From contig JAKSZT010053928.1 in NCBI GenBank assembly GCA_026826555.1, positions 36,375,524-36,439,523 on the forward strand: a stretch of 64,000 nt of DNA, in the 5' to 3' direction. This DNA is from Tolypeutes matacus. Its lineage: Eukaryota; Chordata; Mammalia; Cingulata; Chlamyphoridae. Positions 46,986 through 59,680 of this stretch are shown one piece after another. The notes under the pieces are model-generated. The model saw nothing but the letters and a program-made list of their open reading frames with translations. It was not told the DNA's origin and ran no database searches. The position numbers and the translations under genes are program-made. Within the stretch, counting starts at the first letter, position 1. Every line of letters begins with the position of its first letter.

Positions 46986-47164
46986 TCATCATTGCAAAGA
47001 TAGATTTTCTTTCATTATAACTCTTTGGACCCATTCTTCCAAGTCCTTCATGTCCTGATTATATTGATATTATTTTGAAAATATTTATGTAGTGCTTGTG
47101 CATAGTTGACTCTCTGATGGGCATTACTAGATAAAAGGCAGGTTGGAGAGAGAGCTAATTTTTG

Positions 47165-47295
47165 AGCATAGAAGGTGCTCTATATGTCACCTGTTTTATT
47201 AACTCCAATTGTAGAGATTAGAAAACTAAGACTCAGAGAAGTAAATTTATCTAGTACAAAGTCTTCTGTTAGAAAGTTACAGAGACTTGGGCAGA
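47165..47295 (-). repeat. MIR SINE fragment
   Basis: CACCTGTTTTATTAACTCC, GTAGAGATTAGAAAACTAAG, ACTCAGAGAAGTAAATTTAT, in MIR complement order. Confidence 0.62.
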
Positions 47296-47299
47296 CACC

Positions 47300-50200
47300 A
47301 TGCACCCTCATGTGCTAACAATATTGTCCCGACTGTTGGGTACTCAACTTCACTTCTTTGAGACAGATCAAAAGTGTAAAAGAACTTTTTAGATTTAGGA
47401 CTTTATTGACAGTGCAACCTCATGTTTATTTACACCTTGCATCTCTCCTGAGGTTGATAGGATTTTACACAATTTATTTTTATTGGGCACTGAATACTGT
47501 GCAGCCAAAATCTAGGTTATTGAGTAGGATGCCAAAAACTTTACTTTATGAATTTAATAATAATTTGTTATGAATTTTATATTGGAAGAATTGAAAATTT
47601 TAAATTAAATCATGAGCAGTTGGCAAATGTTTTGTGTTGTTGAGACAATTCTATCATAATTCTAGAGATTTAAGATTTGATAAATATCAAAATGTAGAAA
47701 ATAAAGCCTCTTCAGTTTTTGAATGGGAGTATCATCAGTTTTCCTGGCTAACTGCAAGGCAGTTTATATTTTTAATCAAGATAGTCAGCCTGAAAGCTGT
47801 TTGCTGAAAGAAATTAAAAAACGGAATTGCATTGGGAAGTTAAAACAATGGACTGTATTTTGAAGCTTAAATAAAATGAAATTGACCCCAGGTTTGCAAT
47901 CTTCCCTTTATTCAAATCTAACCAAAGAAATTTTTGAACCTGAGCTAATTAAAAAGAATGCTTATAATTAAAGGAAACCTAAGTGAATTTGCTGAATTTG
48001 ATAGACAGCTTTCTGAAAGAGCAGGAAAAGAGGGAGTGTATATATGAGAGATTCACCAAATTAGAAAACAGTGCAGCACTGTGATCGGCAATATTTTAAA
48101 GTGAGGCGTGAGGTAACCGACTGCTGTAATCCTCAAAGGAGAACAATATGCAATGGTCAAAAGAAGGGTTTCTTGCTCTAAAATGGCTTTGGATCACTAC
48201 TTTCTGCCCCAAAAGATAAATCTCAACTAATGACTCCATTCCTCTGAAAAAAAAAAAAAATTCCAAAGTTCCTCTCCCATTCATGTCTCCTAACTGAATT
48301 CTCTAAGCCTACCAATAAAAGTCTTCCACACCCATTAATTTCCATCTCCAATGTCATATATGCCATGATTAACTCATTATTTCCCAGTGGATTCAAAATA
48401 ATTCCTCTGAGATTCCATAGCTAATTCTGTGTTATACAAAATTAAAACAATATTATGATCAACACAAAATTACACCTTCTGGTATAGTAGATCTCTCCCA
48501 TTTTTATATATTTGAAAGCAAAGAACTTTCCTCATTAGACTTTGAAGTCCCTACATTATCCACCATATTTTTTTAGGAATAAGATTTCGATAAATGTTTG
48601 TTGTGTTGAATTCATGCAAAAACGGGTGTGGCTACTCAAATAATTTTAATAAGAAGTTATTAGGTTTGGAAATGATCTATTTAGAAAGAGGTAGCACAAG
48701 ACCACCTGGGAGATGAGGCAGTAAAAGGTACAGAAATGGATGTCATATGGAGTGAAAATAATTTCCAAATTGCTATTTTTATAGATGATGGCCAATCAGC
48801 TGGCATGATGCTAAATGCCTTCTCTATTACATATATGTAAATGATTGGTTTTGCCTACTATAAAATAATTTATATTATTATGTTCCCTAGTCTTGAAACT
48901 GACTTCAGTTGAATTATGATGACTTTATTTTTTCACAACTCTTGAAACCTATTGAGTTATAACATCTTTTGTTCTGCATGACACTAAATCTTTCTTGACC
49001 AGAATTTTGAATCAGTTTTATTTGCATATCACAAACATGTATTTGATCACTATGTACCAACAGTTGTGCAATGTTAAGTAAATATACCCTAAAACCTTTC
49101 CTTTTTTGGTCCTGTAATCAAATCAGATAATTTTAAACATATTTGGCATTTTACTTTTTTTCTGTGTGCTATAAAATATTGGTTATGGTAAATACCCAAA
49201 GAGTGTTTATGCTTTGGACCTGCTGTTTTGAGATCTTATTAGGAGAATTTTAACTTCACACATGGAAATGAAATTCTTTTAAAAAGCATTAGATTTTCCC
49301 ATGAAGAATCCATTATCTTTCTTTAATTACATTTTTTAGGTTGAACAGAGAGAATTATGACAGCTTTAAAAGAAAATGAAGGGCAACAGAACATACATTC
49401 TGTTAAAATTAGTGATGTGTCAACATGAGAATTTTTTTTTGGAACTAAATTTTTTCACTTTATCACAGACATATTCTGAATAAAGATAAACGAGCTCTTT
49501 ATTCATATATACGTATGGTCACTTTCTTAAAATTAAAAAAAAAAATCCTGTCAGAAAGTTTCTGTCAAAACAAGTGGCTTTATTTATCTTCATTAGATAA
49601 TTACTCTGTGATTATACTGTATCATTCCATTAGCTAACTATGAAAAGTTTTCTCTTTATATTTTATTTCCAGAGACATTCTCATATTACATATTTCCTCT
49701 TTTCCTATAGGAAAACAGAACTTTGGATTTATTTTTAAAATATTTTATTTATTTATTCTTTGTTCACTCTTCCGTCTTCATATGTTTAGGGTGTTTGCTA
49801 TCTTTTAAAACTTTAACTTAGTCTTAAAATACTCTTACTTGGTGTGTATTAGATGGAAACTTTCACTTCTATTATTTTGTCTTCTATTTGTGCCACTCAA
49901 ATTTTTTTTGCCCTACTTTTCCTTACTTTGTTTGGCTGACCTTGAGTGATTATTTATTTATTTATGTTCAGTAAATCTGTTGACTCACAGTTTTACACTG
50001 TGTAATGCCTAATTCAAGAGTCTCTGGGAATCAAACTGCACTACAAATTGTGCATACCTGAGTGTCTCTTAAAAATGTGAATAAAATTGCCAAGTTAGGA
50101 AATGAAACTAAGACTTAAAAAATTTTTGCAGCACTCATTCTCACAGAAAGTGAATTTTTCCTTTGAATTCCTATGGTATTCCTTTGTCGTTCCTTTCTTA

Positions 50201-50985
50201 TATTGTTTTCTAGTTTTTTTAGAAGTATTAATAGAAACTCTTGGGTGGAATTCTAGAATCCTTGAAGATATATTAAGGTCTATTTTTTGAAAAATATTTC
50301 CAATATTTGGAAATGCTTAGCATCTTGTGATTATATATTAGGGGCACTTAGCACATTGATTAAATGATGAGATAATCTCTATAAAATATGTCTCATTAAT
50401 TTGACTTCTATGGACCATCTTTGGGCATCATGAATAGAAGTAATTTACAACTTCTTAATATCAGTTATTTTGATTCAATTTATGTGTCTATAATGATGTT
50501 TAAAGGTGACACCAAAACTGTGAATAATTTAGTTTCAGTAGTCTCTCTGCCATGCCTACACAGCCCAACAGCAATGTTTTCGTCATCTATTATCAAAACA
50601 TTGCATAAGCTATCTGCATCAGGGCAAAAGGACCTTTTTACCCATGGCTATATGATCAAAGCCATTTTTCTTCTGTTCAATTACTCACTTAGGGCTACAA
50701 TTCACAGATTCACGATGCAAAGATTTCCCTGGCATCTGCTTCTTCCTCAGTATACGATTTTTGCTGGAATAAAATGATGAATCACAGTTAGCTGAATTAT
50801 TCAAAACACATCTATTGTGAAATGTGTTTTGACTAAGTCAAAGTTTTTTAGATCAATAGCTGATATAAATTTTACCAATATAGATATTTCTGAAACTTTG
50901 GAGATAAACATAAAGTACCTTGTTAGCTATTTTCATGTCATTTTCATTTGAGGTATATCACTTATCATTTAATATTTTGATAATA
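47300..50985. other. unannotated AT-rich unique DNA with one short hairpin
   Basis: 3.7 kb without a gene or nameable repeat. An 11-bp perfect inverted repeat lies at 50801-50811 and 50822-50832 (TCAAAACACAT / ATGTGTTTTGA) around a 10-nt loop. The longest open frame (50421-50777, plus, 118 codons) has no known domain. Confidence 0.45.
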
Positions 50986-50989
50986 CTAT

Positions 50990-51360
50990 TGTGGTGGCTT
51001 GGAGATAAGTATTCCGGGAAAATATAAAATTAATCCATTCCTGTGGGTATGAATCCATTGTAAATAGGATCTTTGGATGAGCTTACTTAATTAAGATGTG
51101 GCTCAACCAAATTAAGATGGGTCTTAATCTTATTACTAGAGTCTTTTATAAGCAGAATAGCATTCAGATACACAGAGAGAAAGCCACAGAAAGGAGCCAG
51201 AAGTCACAGGAACACAGAGAAGCCAGAAGAGGTCACTATGTGCATTGCTATGTGATAGAAAAGCCAAGGCCAAGCATCACCAGCAGCCAGCGATAGAATG
51301 CCACAGTCTTCTGGGAAAAAGAATCACTTTCATGTTGACAATTTAATTTTGGACCTCTCC
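50990..51360 (+). mobile_element. MaLR-like LTR, 5' part
   Basis: Starts TGTGGTGGCTTGGAG and has AATCCATTCCTGTGGGTATG, TTATTACTAGAGTCTTTTATA and AGAGAGAAAGCCACAG as in the copy at 23003. It stops after about 370 bp, before the end-motif, where a minus-strand LTR begins. Confidence 0.75.
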
Positions 51361-51672
51361 TAAACTTGGCTTGCATCTCTGCCTCCAACACATGGCTTCT
51401 CCTTCTGGGTTCTACTTCTGCTCAGTTTTTCATGTTTCTGTCTAGATTTCCTCCCCTTATGTGCACTTTGGCTATAGGGATTAAGGCACACTTGAGTCAA
51501 TTTGGCCTCATCTAAATAAGATCTTCAAAGATCCTATTCACAAATGAGCACACATCTTAACTAATAATAACATCTTCAAAGTCCTGTTTCCAAATGGGTT
51601 CACATCTATAGAACTGTGGATTAAGATTTGAACATGTGTTTTGTGGGTGACATGATTCAATTCCCGAACAAC
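51361..51672 (-). mobile_element. MLT1-like LTR, partial
   Basis: The complement of an MLT1 5' part: AAATAAGATCTTCAAAGATC, TCAAAGTCCTGTTTCCAAAT, GGGTTCACATCTATAGAAC, AAGATTTGAACATGTGTTTTG, TGACATGATTCAATTCCCGAA. It joins the plus-strand LTR tail to tail. Confidence 0.62.
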
Positions 51673-51825
51673 TATATATATTCAGTCAACACAGACAACA
51701 TCATCTGATAAATTAAGCAATTTTCTGGCCATCAAATTTTACTAATGCTGATAATGTGTCTATGAAGTAATCTTCTCTTCACTCAATAGCAATGCTGTCA
51801 CTGTTTTTTCTTACATAGTCTTTCT

Positions 51826-51936
51826 TTTCTTCCTTCCTTCCTTTTCCTTCCTCCTTCCCTCCCTCCCGCCCTCCCGCCCTCCCTTCCTCCCTTCCTCCCC
51901 TTCACCCTTCCTCCTTTCCTTCCTTCTTTTGCCTTA
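51826..51936. repeat. polypyrimidine (CCTT/CCCT)n tract
   Basis: About 110 bp almost free of purines on the plus strand, with CCCGCC interruptions. Mirror-like homopurine-homopyrimidine DNA of this kind can form triplexes. Confidence 0.92.
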
Positions 51937-52025
51937 ATGGTTTTCAAACATTATTAACCACATAGGTCATCTGGGGAGCTAATTAGCAGCCCCATCTCAG
52001 AGATTCTGATTCAGACATTGACAAG
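51937..52025 (+). repeat. MER5A-like 5' half
   Basis: ATGGTTTTCAAACATTATT, GTCATCTGGGGAGCTAATTA, CAGAGATTCTGATTCAGACA follow the MER5A/MER20 theme. Confidence 0.55.
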
Positions 52026-52029
52026 GAAA

Positions 52030-53080
52030 AACTGATAATTCTGAAGCATATCAATACAATGACCACATTGTTATAGGGAATTCAGTCACTTGGAACATAA
52101 GTCACTTAGAAAATAATATTTATTATATGAAAATAACTGTATTAATTTCAATATTAGAGACAAAGGTAAATAAAATTCTGTAATTTAGAACATTTGCAGA
52201 ATAATCATCATATAGTAATTGTTCAACAGTCTCTAACAATCATAATTTTCAAATGCATATATTTACAATTTTCAGCTTACTTTTCATGACCCCTATTTTA
52301 TCATTATTTTTCCTGACCATTCTGCTTTAGGGTGAAAACAAAATATAGATATTTTTACATCTTACCTTACGTGGAGCATGAACTACTGTTGTCAACTGTT
52401 AAAAAATAGATATTCCACAATTATAGATAAACTATTTAATTTTGACTTAATATAATATCTTTTAGACCAATTTAACTTATAGGTCTTTGAGATGTATGTG
52501 TTTTTAAAAAATGATTGTAGATTGCCATATTTAATAAGCATAAAGCACAGAAGATTTGTGGTTTACTCATTTTCAGTTTATCCTTGTTTTAATTCTGGGA
52601 GTATTCATCAAAAATGTGGCAAAATATTAACTGGGATTTTATAATTATATGCTTTAGTTTTGATATATGCATACCATCTGGATTTATTAGGCATGTAATA
52701 TGAAAAGTTAAATAATCTTTATGAGACTAAAAGGTATTGAAGCATTTATGAAGGTTGGCATGTGTCTTTCATCACCAACAAAATAAAATGCAAATATCAC
52801 GGAAAATATCTGAAGGACTCACTATGGGAAAAATAAACATGAATAGGAAATCACAAGAGAAAGAAGCAGGATTAACAGCTATGGAGATTTCGGAGATCTT
52901 ATTGCATTAATTATAGCCAAGTTTTGATGTGTCTCATTAAATTTCAGTCACAAATTTATTCAGAGAAGTTAATTTAAATAGGCTTTGCATTGAGCATTGT
53001 CATAGTGTTTAAAATCTGGGTGATGGGCTAGAATTAAAGAGTGATGGTAAACAATTTCATGTTCACTGGGTGCCATAGGG
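52030..53080. other. unannotated AT-rich DNA
   Basis: Nothing recognised. Confidence 0.45.
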
Positions 53081-53084
53081 ATGA

Positions 53085-53340
53085 ATGTCAGCCTGGTCTT
53101 ATTCAAAATCTCATTAATGATCTGAGAGATGGAGTAAATAGTGTAGTAATGAAATCCTGAGATGAGCTCAGATTGGCAGGTAGTGAAAGCACCACTAAGA
53201 AAAAGGTCAGGGTTTGAAACTACCTTAAATAAGTCTTTGTAAGAATGTTAAAATCAATATAATTTATTAAATGGGATATAGCTGAAAGAATACGTGGAAT
53301 CTATAGATAGAGTCTGAGATCAATCTATAAAAAGCAGTTT
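53085..53340 (+). repeat. possible L3/CR1 LINE fragment
   Basis: TCAAAATCTCATTAATGATCTGAG and GATGGAGTAAATAGTGTAG recall the 'ATCTTCATTAATGACCT...GATGGAATAGA' part of CR1/L3 reverse transcriptase genes. Strongly diverged, so the call is tentative. Confidence 0.35.
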
Positions 53341-53907
53341 GGAAATAGGCAAGAGTAAATATTAAATTTGAACATTTTATTCTAATTTGACAGCAAAAGA
53401 GTTATATAGATATTATGACATTGTATGCCGAAGTTTAAAAAGCTAATAGTTCATATTATATATTCAGAAATCCACATATCTATTTCAGAATCTATGTGCA
53501 CTTTTCTATATTTAATACTCTAGATATGTCTGCATTATAGCCCCTCAGAGACTGAACTTTAGATCTTGTTATTGATATTGGCTAACTCATTCCAAGAAAG
53601 TTGTAGGTGAAGTGCCAGGAGAGAATGAAAAAGAGCCATAAAAAGCAATTAAGAAGTGGAAAAATAATAAGAATTTGGGAAGAACAGCATTGGTATGATG
53701 ACAACTTTGGGAAAAGAGAAAGAATGCCTTACTGGAATCATTTATGTGGAACAGAAGAAGGGAAAATAGAGAGTAAAACATGAAATTTGGAACAATAAGA
53801 ATGTTAAAATAATATAAATATTGGCATTTACAATTGATAAAATTTGTACACAAAGTTTGATTATATAAGAAATAAACTTTACAACATTCTTGAGGGAACT
53901 TCCAAGG

Positions 53908-53917
53908 AAGATGGCAG
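53908..53917 (+). promoter_or_regulatory. YY1-type motif at L1 5' end
   Basis: AAGATGGCAG at the extreme 5' end of the L1 5' UTR, the position where YY1 guides L1 transcription starts in other mammals. The same word is at 42749-42758. Confidence 0.5.
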
Positions 53918-55079
53918 AGAAAGGAGCTTCAGGACTCAGTCCACAAAACAACTATTAAGCAGGCAAAAATGGAAACAACTATTTTGAAACTCCAAGGCCA
54001 GAAGAACACTGTACAGCATCCAGGGAAGAGCAGGAGGAAGAAGCTGATAAATTACAGTAAAGAACTGTTAAGTGCTCTCTCCATGTGGCGGCTACCAGTG
54101 CCCACCCAACACTTTATGGCAGGCAGCCATGAGATCCAGTCCCTGGCTAGCTGCTGCTGACCGAAAGGGACATAAATATGTTCTTCCCCAAGAACAGGGT
54201 TATGCATGGATGATCACTGATTATGGCTTTTGATTAGTGATTTTGGATCACTGGGTCCCAAGGATCCTGCCTTGGACAAGGGAGGCAGCAGCTATTGTTT
54301 CAACTCTCCCTGGGCAGGGACAGAGGTAATGGAGATTTAAAGACTTAGGGCTTCCTCAGGGTTGCAGAGAAAGTTAGCTGAAGGGATACACTTGCTGGGC
54401 AGGCCAGGAAAGCTTAGCTTTGGGGATCCTTAAGAGAAGTTTTTTGGCATCCTTCCTGACCTTCCACAGGGCACTTTGGAGCTGGTCTGCACCCTCTTCA
54501 TGGGTGCTGGTCCCTGTTTTGGCTAGGAAAAACCAAATTGGGAAATCATCCCCAGGGTGACCCTCTTCCCAGAATCTGACCTCCAGGCAAAAGCAACAAG
54601 AGACAAGAATGGAGTGTAAAAGACTATAGAGGACAAAGGCTTACTAGCTTCAGAAACCCAGGAAATGGAGGTTTGTCCCCTGAGGAACAAGGGAACAACA
54701 AAACTCCTGTAAACAGGGGAACTGCAAAACAACTAACAAGCAAAAGCCCAAGACAGATAGAGCACCAGTAAAACAGAAAAAAACCCTACACAGGGCACTC
54801 ACCTTGGGCAGACCTTCCTGATAGAAGGGCTGAAGGTCAAGAAAATCTCTGTCTTACCGCCAACTGATTACAAAACCAGGAAACTGACATCCCAGGGAGT
54901 CAATCCCAGAGTTAACATTTTAAAATATTAAAATGGGCAATGCACAACAAATGAGTGTAAGACATACAAAGAAACAGGAAATTATTGCCCATCCAAAGGA
55001 AGAGGATAAAAATACAGAAAACAGGAACAAAGAAGGTGAGAATGTGGACATACCAAACAAAGCCTTTAAAAACTATGAA

Positions 55080-55286
55080 AGGGGAGTGGCTTTAGCTCAA
55101 GTGGTTGAGCACCTGCTTCCCATGTATGAGGTCCCAGGTTCTATCTCCAGTACCTCCTAAAAATGAAACAAACAAACAAATGAAAAAAACAAACATTCAT
55201 TGGGTAGCAGATGTAGCTCAGTGGTTAGGTGCCTGCTTCCCATGCATGAGGTCCTGGGTTCAATCCCTGGCACCTCCTAAATAAAT
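55080..55286 (+). mobile_element. DAS-SINE dimer nested in L1
   Basis: Two tRNA-Ala-like units at about 55083-55160 and 55203-55280, each with an A-box-like GTAGCTCAGTGG or TTTAGCTCAAGTGG and a B-box-like GGTTCAATCCC or GGTTCTATCTC. An A-rich linker (about 55161-55200) joins them. The second unit keeps the better box motifs. Similar words TTTAAAAACTATGAAA and TTTTAAAATGTTAAA flank it as a possible aged target duplication. The tRNA-like units are SINE parts, not functional tRNA genes. Confidence 0.85.
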
Positions 55287-56296
55287 TTTAAAATGTTAAA
55301 GGAGATGAAGGAAAGTACAGAGAAAGAACTATAGAGTATCAGGAAAACAATGAATGAACAATTTGAGAATCTAAGTAAAGAAGATTTTAAAAAGGAACCA
55401 AACAGAACTACTGGAATTGAAGACCACAATAACAGAAATAAAAAATGTCCAGGAGGGTTTCAAGAGCAGACTGGAACTGGCAGAAGAAATAATCAGTGAA
55501 CTTGAAGAAAAGACACTTGAAATGAGTCAAGCTGAAGAGCAGAAAGAAAAAAGAGATATTAAGAATGAAAATAGTCTAAGATAGCTATGGGACACCATCA
55601 AATGCACCAATATATACCTGTTGTTGGAGTTCCAGATGGAAAATAAAGAGAGAAAGGGGCAGAAGGAATAGTCAAAGAAATAATGACATAGAATGTCCCA
55701 AACTTAGCAAAAGATGTGAATATGCACATACAAGAAGCTCAGAGAACACTAAACAAGATAAACATGAAGAAAAATACAACTTGTCATATATTAATTATAC
55801 TATTAAAGACCACATGCCTGATAAAGGATTAATGTCCAGTAAACATAAAGAAATCCTTCAACTTAACAACAAAATGACAAACAATGCAATCAAAAAATGA
55901 GCAAAAGATCTATTTCCAAAGAAGAAATACAAATGGCCAGAAAGCACATGAAAAGATGTTCACCATCATTAGTCATCAAGGGAATGCAAATCAAAACTAT
56001 AATAAGATACCATTTCATATGCATTAAAATAGTTGTTATTAAAAAAAAAAACACACAGAATATAACAAGTTGGAGAGGATGCAGAGAAAAAGGAACATTC
56101 ATTCATTGCTGGTGGCAATGTAAATTGTTGCAACCACTGTGGAAAAGAGTGGTCTACGTATACAACTACAATTTGACCTGGCAAGCCCACTACTAGGTAT
56201 ATACCCAAAGGAATTGAAAGTAAGGACTCACACAAATATTTTGCACACAATAATCATAGCAGCTTTATTTACAATTACCAAAAGATGGAAGCTGCC

Positions 56297-56919
56297 TGTG
56301 GCAATTTGATATTATTTATGAATTCCAAAAAGAGATATGGATTATGTTTGTAAATTGGTCAGTTCCTCTGTGCATGATACCCTTTGATTGTATTAAATTC
56401 AAAGGTTACATTTACTTGATTAAATTAAGATTAGGGCTTAGATTTGGCCACATCAGTAGGGCATTGAGTCCCACCCCCCACTCCCCGCCACCCTCTTGGT
56501 AGGCAGGCATGCACACAGAAAAAGACACAGCAGAGGAAGAGAGCTCAGCTGCTTAGACATGGCAGAGGCCCCGGAAAGAGAGATGAGCCTGAGAGTCTAC
56601 AGCTGACCTTGTGAAGAGAACAGAGGAGCTGAGCCCAGAAAGAAACTTGCCCCTGGGAGAGAGATGAGCCTTATGCCAGCCTGCAGCTGAGATAGGAAGA
56701 AGCTTCCGTAAAAGGAAGAAGGAAGGCTAAACCCTCGCAGACATAGCCTGCCATCATGCTTCAACACATAGCAACAGAGCTTGGTGAGAAAGTACCTCTT
56801 ATGGTACCTTGAGTTGGACTCTTTTGAGCCTTGTGAATGTAAAGCTTCTACCTCAAATAAATACCCTTTTTAAAAGTCAACAGAATTCTGGTACTTTGCA
56901 TCAGCACCCTTTTTGGCTG
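56297..56919 (+). mobile_element. MaLR-like solo LTR nested in L1
   Basis: TGTGGCAATTTGATATTATT opens it and CAGCACCCTTTTTGGCTG closes it; the final ACTAATACA seen at 36567 (sense) is absent. CAAATAAATACCC supplies the polyadenylation signal. Left flank CTGCC and right flank GCGCC are imperfect but, when joined, restore the expected L1 text GGAAGCTGCCCAAGTGCCC. 623 bp; shares its whole length with the complement of 36567-37234. Confidence 0.85.
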
Positions 56920-57599
56920 GCGCCCAAGTGCCCATCATCTGATGAATGGAAAAATAAAATATGGTGTAGACATACAATGGAGTACTCTTCAGCCATAAAA
57001 AGGAATGAAGTCCTGATACATGTGACAACATAGATGAATCTTGAAGACATCATGTTGTGTGAAATAAGTGAAAAGGCAAAATATTGTATGATCTCACCGA
57101 TTTGAGACAATTAGAATAAGCATATTCACAGAGTCAGAATGTAGCATATAGGTCACCTGGGGATGGGGTGGGAATAGGAAAAAGGAAATTAAAGCTTAAA
57201 ATGTACAAGGTTCTTATTTTGAATGATGGAAGGGTTTTGGTAATGGATGGTGGTGATGGTAGTACAACATCGTGAACACAATTAGCAGCACTGAAATATG
57301 TATTTGAATATGATTAAAAATGTTAGATTGTATATATGGTAACAGAATCAAAACTTTTTGAAAAATTGATAGAACTACAGTATACAAACAGTGAACCTTA
57401 AGTTAAGTTATGGACTTTAGTTATTAGCGTAATTTTTAAAATGAGCTGTCATCAATTATAATAAATGTTCCATACCAAAGCAAATTGGTGGTGGTAGGGT
57501 GGTATATGGGAATCTTGTATTTATGCTGTAAACCCACAGCTTCTTTAATAAATGAAAAAATAATTTTAGAAAAACGAAATAAAATAAAAAAGAAATAAT

Positions 57600-59288
57600 C
57601 TTCACTACAAAGATTACTTTTGCAGAGCAAAAAATTGTCTAAGTTATGCTGAAAGCTCAATAGCCCTGTTTATTACTGTCCTAGAATTCTTTTTGCCCAA
57701 CAGATATATACATTTCTATGACATTAAACTGAGATCATTCCAAAACACTACACATTCATTAATTACAACAACGTCTGCAGAGGACCTACCAGTTCATTTG
57801 CCAATTCCTGACACGTTTTGCCTCAAGCAACTTCTAAAATGTATGTGGTGTTCTAGACTTTGGTTGTGTTTTAAGAAGAATCATGTACTAAAAATGCATT
57901 TGTTCATAGAATGCTAAAGAGCTCTGTTTTTTGGCTTCATAGTATATATATTGGAAAGAGAAGGATTACGAGTAATGGGGAGCCAGATTCCATTAGTTTA
58001 GCCACTAACCAATGTGACCTTGGGTAAATTCTTTGAACTCAGGTTCAGTTGAACAGTTGGGAGGTAGGGAGGAATTAGATGATCCTTCAAATCTAGGATT
58101 TTATGGGTGGGAAAGAAATCCTTTGCTCTTCTTATCTTGTGGTATCTAGCAAATTGGACAATATTTCTAAGAAAAATATTAAAAGCAGAGGCATAGTATA
58201 ACTAACCAAAACAGGCCGAACTATGCAAATTGGATGGAAATGAAATAATTCTTTATATGACTCCTAGACACCATATAAAATAGACTAATTTAGTTATTAA
58301 AAAACAATCTAGAATTCTGTGGGTTAATGGACCTTAAGTGTGGGTGTTTAATGATATATCGGGATTTCCAAAAACTACAATCATAAATATGTAGAGTAGA
58401 GCATAAATAAGCAGAAAGAAATGACTGATCATGTTGCTTTAGAGTTTATTGTTATCAAAGCTTAACTTTCAGATCTTGTATTTCAATTTTTGATGTGGAA
58501 TTTTGATAAATGCCACTTGGAGGCACTCTTACACTGTCATACTATGCAATTTATACTATCAGGATGTCATATAATGAAACTTCCAGTTTTAATTTCCTTT
58601 TTTAAATCCTAATAATCACTTGGGGATGGGTAATTAACACTGGCTGTGGTATTTAAACTTTGACATTATTCATATTTATCACCTTGTAATTTTTACTGGT
58701 GTAAATAATCCCCTGTTCATCTAATAAAACCGATTCCCTTCATGCCTGAAAGGAATGAAAGAAGTGTTTTAGGCCATCACCTAAGAATTAACTTGAGGAC
58801 AAATTTTGGTTTAAAAACTAATATCTATTATTCAAATAAATTTTTTTACCTCTTCTAAAAATTAGTGTTATTTAAATTGGGTATTATCCAAAGCAGAAAC
58901 AATCAATAGGAACTCAGAAACACCCTTGATGAGAAACAATCTCACCAAACAATTTTTAAATTTTCAAGGAAAATATTGAAAATTAATTGAATTATACTAA
59001 AATATTTCATGAACTACTATAGCGTATCCAGTAATGGCCATTGAAATTGATGTGCAAAGGAAAAGTAATGTTCATAATCATCAACTTCTGTGAAGAAATT
59101 TCTAAAGAATAGGGTCTTATTTGATATTTTCTCTTTTTTATTCATTTATGCAAGTTTAAATTATTTTAAATATATATATCTATATAAATTCTCACCATAC
59201 ATGCAAAGTTGGATTATTAGAGTCATACTTCTCATTGTTCCAAACATATTTAGAAGACTGTGAATATTAAAGGTATAAGAGTATATAT
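57600..59288. other. unannotated AT-rich unique DNA
   Basis: Nothing recognised. Confidence 0.5.
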
Positions 59289-59290
59289 TT

Positions 59291-59680
59291 TACCTCATCC
59301 TACTTTTTTTTTTTTTTTGATTTTTTTTCTTTCTTTCTTTTTTTTTTTTTTTTATTTAAACAAATCTATTTCCTTGGTAGATATTAATAAAGCATACAAT
59401 TCATTCAATGTGTACAATAATAGTATTTGGTATAATCTCATAGTTGTGCATTCATCATTTCAATCATTATTAGAGTATTTTCATTATTTCAATAATAATA
59501 GTAAACAAAAACTGACAAACAGTAAACAAGAAAATTCTTCACCTCTCCATCTCTCTGTTTCCACTTTTTTTAAAAATTTATTTATATATATATATATATA
59601 TATACTGTGGTCTATGGTTGGTGGCAAGGCCCCAGGATGTGTAAGTCCATTGAGGGTGGTGGGCTACCTCATCCTACTTT
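59291..59680 (-). mobile_element. short L1 insertion with an inverted 5' segment and exact 16-bp duplication
   Basis: Flanked by TACCTCATCCTACTTT at 59291-59306 and 59665-59680. A poly(T)-rich start (59307-59354) is the A tail of a minus-strand copy. About 59355-59580 is an L1-type 3' UTR tail, then (TA)n at 59582-59606. The last segment, 59607-59664, matches the L1 3' UTR at 12429-12506 in the opposite orientation to the tail. This is the structure left by twin priming, or by fusion of two L1 tails. Confidence 0.82.

Larger units (their letters stand above)
53891..57596 (+). mobile_element. composite L1: 5' UTR and partial ORF1 joined to ORF2 tail and 3' UTR
   Basis: The 5' UTR starts near 53891 (GAACTTCCAAGGAAGATGGC). 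Partial ORF1 follows: a coiled-coil region near 55390-55560 and CACCATCAAATGCACCAATA near 55595. Near 55810 the sequence jumps from ORF1 to the last part of ORF2 (CTGATAAAGGATTAATGTCC onward). Tail coding words include GGAGAGGATGCAGAGAAAAA and CATTGCTGGTGGCAATGTAA. The 3' UTR ends near 57596 in an A-rich tail. AAGAAATAA occurs on both sides (about 53868 and 57589) as a possible target duplication. A DAS dimer (55080-55286) and a MaLR-like LTR (56297-56919) are nested in it. No frame is intact. Confidence 0.75.

Noticed and set aside
55083..55280. Two tRNA genes in tandem
   Set aside because: They are tRNA-derived SINE heads with A-rich linkers inside an L1, and their arms are imperfect.
55897..56196. 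99-codon plus-strand frame as a coding gene
   Set aside because: It is the tail of L1 ORF2 without the catalytic domains and is interrupted by stops.
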